This document shows positions 6,745 to 9,429 of a DNA stretch of 9,429 nt, in pieces; positions within the stretch are counted from its first letter, which is position 1; every line of letters begins with the position of its first letter. The stretch lies in NCBI GenBank assembly GCA_021804505.1, contig JAJZHL010000027.1, forward strand, positions 1-9,429, written 5' to 3'. The notes below the pieces were generated by a model, which saw only the letters and a list, made by a program, of their open reading frames with translations, was not told the DNA's origin and did no database searches. Made by a program: the position numbers and the translations under genes. Source of the DNA: Pseudomonadota bacterium (lineage in GTDB: Bacteria; Pseudomonadota; Alphaproteobacteria; Rickettsiales; Rickettsiaceae).

Positions 6745-7350
6745 ATGCTGTCATTTGAGCAACTAACTTTTAATATAAATCAAAAAACTGTCTTCTCTAA
6801 TATCAGTATGACTTTTTTACCATCTTCGGTAATTTATTTAACCGGCCCAAATGGCTGCGGCAAAACTTCATTACTTAGAATGATTGCAAATATACAAAAC
6901 CCTTCAACAGGAGATATTGTATATAGATTTACGGATTGTGGTAATTTAAAAAAACCGTATTGTAACTATATTGGACACGATAACGCCTTAAAACCTCAAA
7001 TCACCGTATTAGAAAACCTTAGATTTTGGTCTGGTGTTTACAATTCACTCGAAACACTAGAATCATCAATATATTATTTTAGGCTGCATGATATTTTGTA
7101 TGAAAAATGCTATAAATTGTCAGCAGGTAATTTAAAAAAGGTTACTTTGGCAAAGCTCATTGCCTGCCAATCAGATTTATGGTTGTTAGATGAAGTAGAA
7201 GCAAACTTAGATGATGAGAATAAATATTTGCTTAATAATTTGATTATTTCGAAAGCCAATAGTGGTGGAATCATCTTTATCACATCTCATTCGGGGGTTG
7301 ATATCCAAACAGCTCAAATACTGAATCTGGCTAATTATACAACAGGTTAA
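6745..7350 (+). CDS. ccmA: Cytochrome c maturation heme exporter ATP-binding protein CcmA
   Basis: ABC-transporter ATPase that, with CcmB/C/D, releases heme-bound CcmE for cytochrome c assembly at the inner membrane. The protein has 201 aa from ATG 6745, the usual short CcmA length. Walker A is G-P-N-G-C-G-K-T-S (34-42), the signature is L-S-A-G-N (125-129), Walker B is D-L-W-L-L-D-E (144-150, catalytic Glu150), and the switch histidine is His182 in T-S-H. Typical of CcmA are Y-I-G-H (75-78) before T-V-L-E-N-L and the L-S-A-G rather than L-S-G-G signature. Departures: the Q-loop position after G-H is Asp79 instead of Gln, and Val follows the Walker B D-E where Pro is common. A TTG at 6715 would add ten residues but overlaps the expected transcript start. 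It is divergent from acnA; no ccmB is adjacent, in keeping with the scattered ccm genes of rickettsiae. Followed directly by the palindromic element. Confidence 0.92.
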   Translation: MLSFEQLTFNINQKTVFSNISMTFLPSSVIYLTGPNGCGKTSLLRMIANIQNPSTGDIVYRFTDCGNLKKPYCNYIGHDNALKPQITVLENLRFWSGVYNSLETLESSIYYFRLHDILYEKCYKLSAGNLKKVTLAKLIACQSDLWLLDEVEANLDDENKYLLNNLIISKANSGGIIFITSHSGVDIQTAQILNLANYTTG

Positions 7351-7371
7351 GATCTAATCTTATTTTATAAC

Positions 7372-7515
7372 AGACTTCCCGCAAAAGACGCTTCTACTAT
7401 GGAATTTGAAGGAGACACGGATCCGCGATCTGCAGCGTACTCTAGTATACATGAGGATTCGAGAACCGGATCGACGCTCAAATCACCAGTAGAAGTAGCT
7501 TTATGCAGGAAGTCT
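7372..7515. repeat. Palindromic repeat element, rickettsial RPE/MITE-like
   Basis: A 144-bp imperfect palindrome. Both ends, read inward, start AGACTTCC and continue similarly (GCA, AAAG, CTTCTACT, then ATTTGA). The symmetry axis falls at 7443.5 within CTAG, exactly the midpoint. Base composition is visibly richer in G+C (CGGATCCGCGATCTGCAGCG and its counterpart GAACCGGATCGACG) than the flanking AT-rich DNA. The element is free of stop codons in one frame on each strand, and its length is a multiple of three, a known property of rickettsial palindromic elements that insert into genes. The plus reading (M-E-F-E-G-D-T near its start) resembles short tails I remember from annotated rickettsial ORFs. 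No clear target-site duplication is seen. It fills the space between convergent ccmA and the 414-aa gene, where its RNA hairpin could also end transcription both ways; no separate terminator is visible. Confidence 0.8.
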
Positions 7516-7517
7516 AA

Positions 7518-8762
7518 TTAAATTGATATGGTCAATCCCTTACCAACGCCTTTTTGTTCAAACAGAATTTGGACAACTTTACTAGTTCCAAGCATATCTT
7601 TAAAAAGAGGTATCGTAGGTGAAGATATCTCGTCTAAAAATTTTTTAGGTATAACGTGCTGCATATGGACTTGTACTAGCTTCGTAAAAGCTTGACCTAC
7701 CTCAGGGCCGGCCTCCTGATTAATTTGTTTAGTCGTTCTATGTATAGTAGAGACAGCCTTATAGCATAAATCTAATTTCTCTATTACACCTTTATCTGGG
7801 CTAATAGCTCCTACCATATGAGCTTGTACATCAGTAAGACCTTTTTCTATTATATCCTGCAATGTACCTTTCTTGCTTTGAACTGGCAAATTTTCTAAAT
7901 GCTGCAACATTCCCGCCTTTATAGATGTCACTATGTGTGCTGCAAGAGACATATTGTGAGATGATGATTGCACACCTCTACTTAGCTCCACTAAATTTTT
8001 AACTTCTGCTTTGTATTGCGCCTTACTTGCAATATCTTTATTAATTTCCTCTAAATTTTTGTTACTTAGCCCCAATGCAGCAATTAAAACTGGTGAAACC
8101 TCGGTAGAAGCAGCTATTGCACTAATCAATTCTAATTTCTGCCTATCTCGACTGCTTCTTTGTATTGTTATTTCTTGCAATTTTTCTTGAACATACTTTA
8201 CCTTTTCTTGCCATTTTTCGATCTGAGTTGAGATATTTTTTTCATGTACAGTAGATCTAATTGACTCCACGATTCCTGAAGATTTTACTACTATTGCCGA
8301 TAATGGGGAATAGGCAGCAAGTAGGGCTATCAACAAATTACCTACAATATTAACCACTCTATCACTCAGATCTGGAATTTTGGAGTTAAGATATTGCTCA
8401 AATTCCATTATTTTCGTAAGAAAATTTATATTCTTTTCCATAAAAGCATTTTGGAATAATAGCATTTCTTCGTGCCTATTCTCCCGTTCTATTAAATATG
8501 ACTCCAATTCCTCTGCACTTTCTAGCACATGTTTAAAAGAATCTAATATTTCCAGTTCTTTCTTATTCCTGTCTTGATCTAGGTCTTGATATGTAAGATA
8601 GAGCCATCTGGTCCTTTGGGTAAATATTTCTAAATTTTGCCTCACGGCAGAGATAATGGCTTCACTCTCAGCTTGTAAACTTTTTAGAGAATCCCTAACC
8701 GATACTGGTATATCTGGCAACGAATATATGGAAGAAAATAGCAACTCTTTGGGAAAATGCAT
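7518..8762 (-). CDS. Unrecognised 414-aa helical protein with a central hydrophobic segment
   Basis: I do not recognise a family. The first 130 residues are predicted almost wholly helical, with heptad-like stretches (about 24-52 and 63-128, rich in E, L, K). A hydrophobic segment follows at about 135-160 (V-V-N-I-V-G-N-L-L-I-A-L-L-A-A-Y-S-P-L-S-A-I-V-V), long enough to enter a membrane. A second coiled-coil-like region (170-260) follows, then a mixed helical C-terminus (270-414). No signal peptide, no enzyme motif and few cysteines (one, at 333) are seen. Long helix / hydrophobic hairpin / long helix order recalls alpha-helical pore-forming toxins or host-directed effectors, but this is topology only and not homology. 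ATG 8762 has no Shine-Dalgarno, and no upstream in-frame alternative is favoured. The stop lies two bases from the palindromic element. It is divergent from tolC across 222 bp. Gene reality is likely because the frame is long and clean; function unknown. Confidence 0.8.
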   Translation of the reverse strand: MHFPKELLFSSIYSLPDIPVSVRDSLKSLQAESEAIISAVRQNLEIFTQRTRWLYLTYQDLDQDRNKKELEILDSFKHVLESAEELESYLIERENRHEEMLLFQNAFMEKNINFLTKIMEFEQYLNSKIPDLSDRVVNIVGNLLIALLAAYSPLSAIVVKSSGIVESIRSTVHEKNISTQIEKWQEKVKYVQEKLQEITIQRSSRDRQKLELISAIAASTEVSPVLIAALGLSNKNLEEINKDIASKAQYKAEVKNLVELSRGVQSSSHNMSLAAHIVTSIKAGMLQHLENLPVQSKKGTLQDIIEKGLTDVQAHMVGAISPDKGVIEKLDLCYKAVSTIHRTTKQINQEAGPEVGQAFTKLVQVHMQHVIPKKFLDEISSPTIPLFKDMLGTSKVVQILFEQKGVGKGLTISI

Positions 8763-8839
8763 ATGAATAAAACTAATTTTATATTATAATACTTTTAAGT
8801 TATTCCTGATTTCTAATACAAAAGCTATTAATTTTTAAC

Positions 8840-8851
8840 GGCAATATTGCC
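8840..8851. promoter_or_regulatory. Perfect 12-bp palindrome GGCAATATTGCC
   Basis: A GC-capped perfect palindrome in the otherwise very AT-rich region between the divergent 414-aa gene and tolC, 78 bp from the former's ATG. With no loop it would be a poor RNA hairpin, so a dimeric regulator site is more plausible than a terminator. No regulator gene is in the window. Confidence 0.35.
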
Positions 8852-8905
8852 CTTTTAATTAGTTTTTGGTATGGTACGTGCTAGCTTTATCACAATGCGA
8901 TACAT

Positions 8906-8923
8906 TTTAATCTTAAGATTAAA
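8906..8923. promoter_or_regulatory. Perfect 18-bp palindrome TTTAATCTTAAGATTAAA
   Basis: It is symmetric about 8914.5 and ends nine bases before the possible tolC -35 hexamer at 8933, a place where an activator or repressor dimer could bind. Because it is almost all A/T, one such palindrome per window is not far from chance expectation. Confidence 0.3.
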
Positions 8924-8932
8924 TTTAACTTC

Positions 8933-8966
8933 TTGCAGAAAGTGATAAGTTTTTTTAACATATAAT
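8933..8966 (+). promoter_or_regulatory. Candidate tolC promoter
   Basis: TTGCAG (8933-8938) is followed after 17 bp by TAACAT (8956-8961), and a perfect TATAAT overlaps at 8961-8966. Transcription would start about 8968-8973, leaving a very short leader before ATG 8985. The -35 box (TTGCAG against TTGACA) is the best in the window. Confidence 0.45.
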
Positions 8967-8984
8967 TATTTTAAAAGCCCAGTC

Positions 8985-9429
8985 ATGTATAAATATATTT
9001 CCATAATTTTCGTATTATTTTTTAACTATTCATCATTGGCAGTGGATTTACACGAGGCCTTATCTAGTGCTTATAACAATAATGATGAGCTGAAATCGAT
9101 TAGGAGTAATCTTCTAATTGAAATAGAAGAGTTCGCGGATGCTTTTTCTGGGTTTATGCCTAGAGCTTCAATGTCTTTTACCGAAAATACCACTAAAAAT
9201 AGATGGAATAACCAATTAGCTGGTAGTTTACCAAACAAACAGAATATCAAAATGAAGCAAAATGCTATCGAAATCAATCAACCTGTATTTAATGGCGGGG
9301 GTAGTGTTGCACAATTAAAGGCAGCTCAAGAATCGTTCAGAGCATCCCGTGCTAATTATTATGCACAGGAGCAAAAAATTATTTTACAGTTAATTGAGAC
9401 ATACCTAGACTGTTATGCGGCAAAGGAAA
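8985..9429 (+). CDS. tolC: TolC-family outer-membrane efflux channel, N-terminal part (cut by window end)
   Basis: The frame from ATG 8985 stays open for 148 codons to the right edge, so this is the 5' third of a gene usually 430-480 codons long. The first 19 residues (M-Y-K-Y-I-S-I-I-F-V-L-F-F-N-Y-S-S-L-A) form a Sec signal peptide with probable cleavage before V-D-L. The mature start D-L-H-E-A-L-S-S-A-Y-N-N-N is the usual OEP helix 1 opening. F-M-P-R-A-S-M-S-F (about 57-65) and N-Q-P-V-F-N-G-G-G (98-106) followed by A-A-Q-E-S-F-R-A-S-R match the TolC pattern of first beta-strand pair and periplasmic helix. TolC trimers connect inner-membrane exporters to the outside; in rickettsiae it serves type I secretion and drug efflux. 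No strong Shine-Dalgarno is present. The C-terminal part cannot be judged here. Confidence 0.9.
   Translation, partial: MYKYISIIFVLFFNYSSLAVDLHEALSSAYNNNDELKSIRSNLLIEIEEFADAFSGFMPRASMSFTENTTKNRWNNQLAGSLPNKQNIKMKQNAIEINQPVFNGGGSVAQLKAAQESFRASRANYYAQEQKIILQLIETYLDCYAAKE

Noticed and set aside
7372..7515. Palindromic element as a tRNA, riboswitch or CRISPR repeat
   Set aside because: There is no cloverleaf or CCA-type 3' end and no repeat-spacer pattern. The single long dyad with open frames fits a palindromic mobile element better.
9071..9277. Minus-strand 68-codon ORF at the right end
   Set aside because: It is antisense to the tolC-like gene, which has a signal peptide and family motifs; no independent support.

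Overview
The window reads as chromosomal DNA of an obligate intracellular Rickettsiaceae bacterium (Rickettsia or a close relative such as the Torix/Tisiphia-type lineages). The evidence is strong AT richness, short SpoT-like HD proteins, a decayed ProP-type MFS transporter, an AcnA/CcmA/TolC set whose sequences match rickettsial versions as I remember them, and a palindromic element of the rickettsial (RPE) kind. The species cannot be fixed from the sequence alone.

Layout, left to right. A plus-strand (p)ppGpp-hydrolase-like HD protein (88-804) runs tail-to-tail into, and overlaps by 45 bp, a minus-strand proP-like MFS pseudogene (760-2080). The pseudogene is broken twice: an in-frame TGA near its start, and a frameshift caused by an extra copy of a 7-bp tandem repeat. 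Upstream of it on the minus strand lie a phasin-like small helical protein (2167-2688), then queF, a COG3671-like small membrane protein and acnA. These last three (transcribed acnA, then membrane protein, then queF) are packed with 2-bp and 5-bp gaps and look like one translationally coupled operon. A 145-bp divergent region separates acnA from plus-strand ccmA, the ATPase of the cytochrome c maturation heme exporter. After ccmA comes a 144-bp imperfect palindrome (7372-7515), whose dyad axis lies exactly at its midpoint. It fills the gap between ccmA and a convergent minus-strand gene for an unrecognised 414-aa helical protein (7518-8762). A 222-bp divergent region with two perfect palindromes then leads to the 5' part of a tolC-like outer-membrane channel gene, which runs off the right edge.

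Functionally this is mostly housekeeping: TCA cycle (AcnA), queuosine synthesis (QueF), cytochrome c maturation (CcmA), export (TolC) and alarmone turnover (SpoT-like), set in a genome undergoing reductive decay. No phage, CRISPR, tRNA, rRNA or intact transposase gene was seen. No gene-free stretch exceeds 300 bases.

The parts most worth a second look are three: the palindromic element, which is open in frame on both strands and in phase with both flanking genes; the orphan 414-aa protein with helix / hydrophobic segment / helix architecture next to tolC; and the double-lesion transporter with its reversible-looking heptamer repeat. I found no convincing new multi-gene system.
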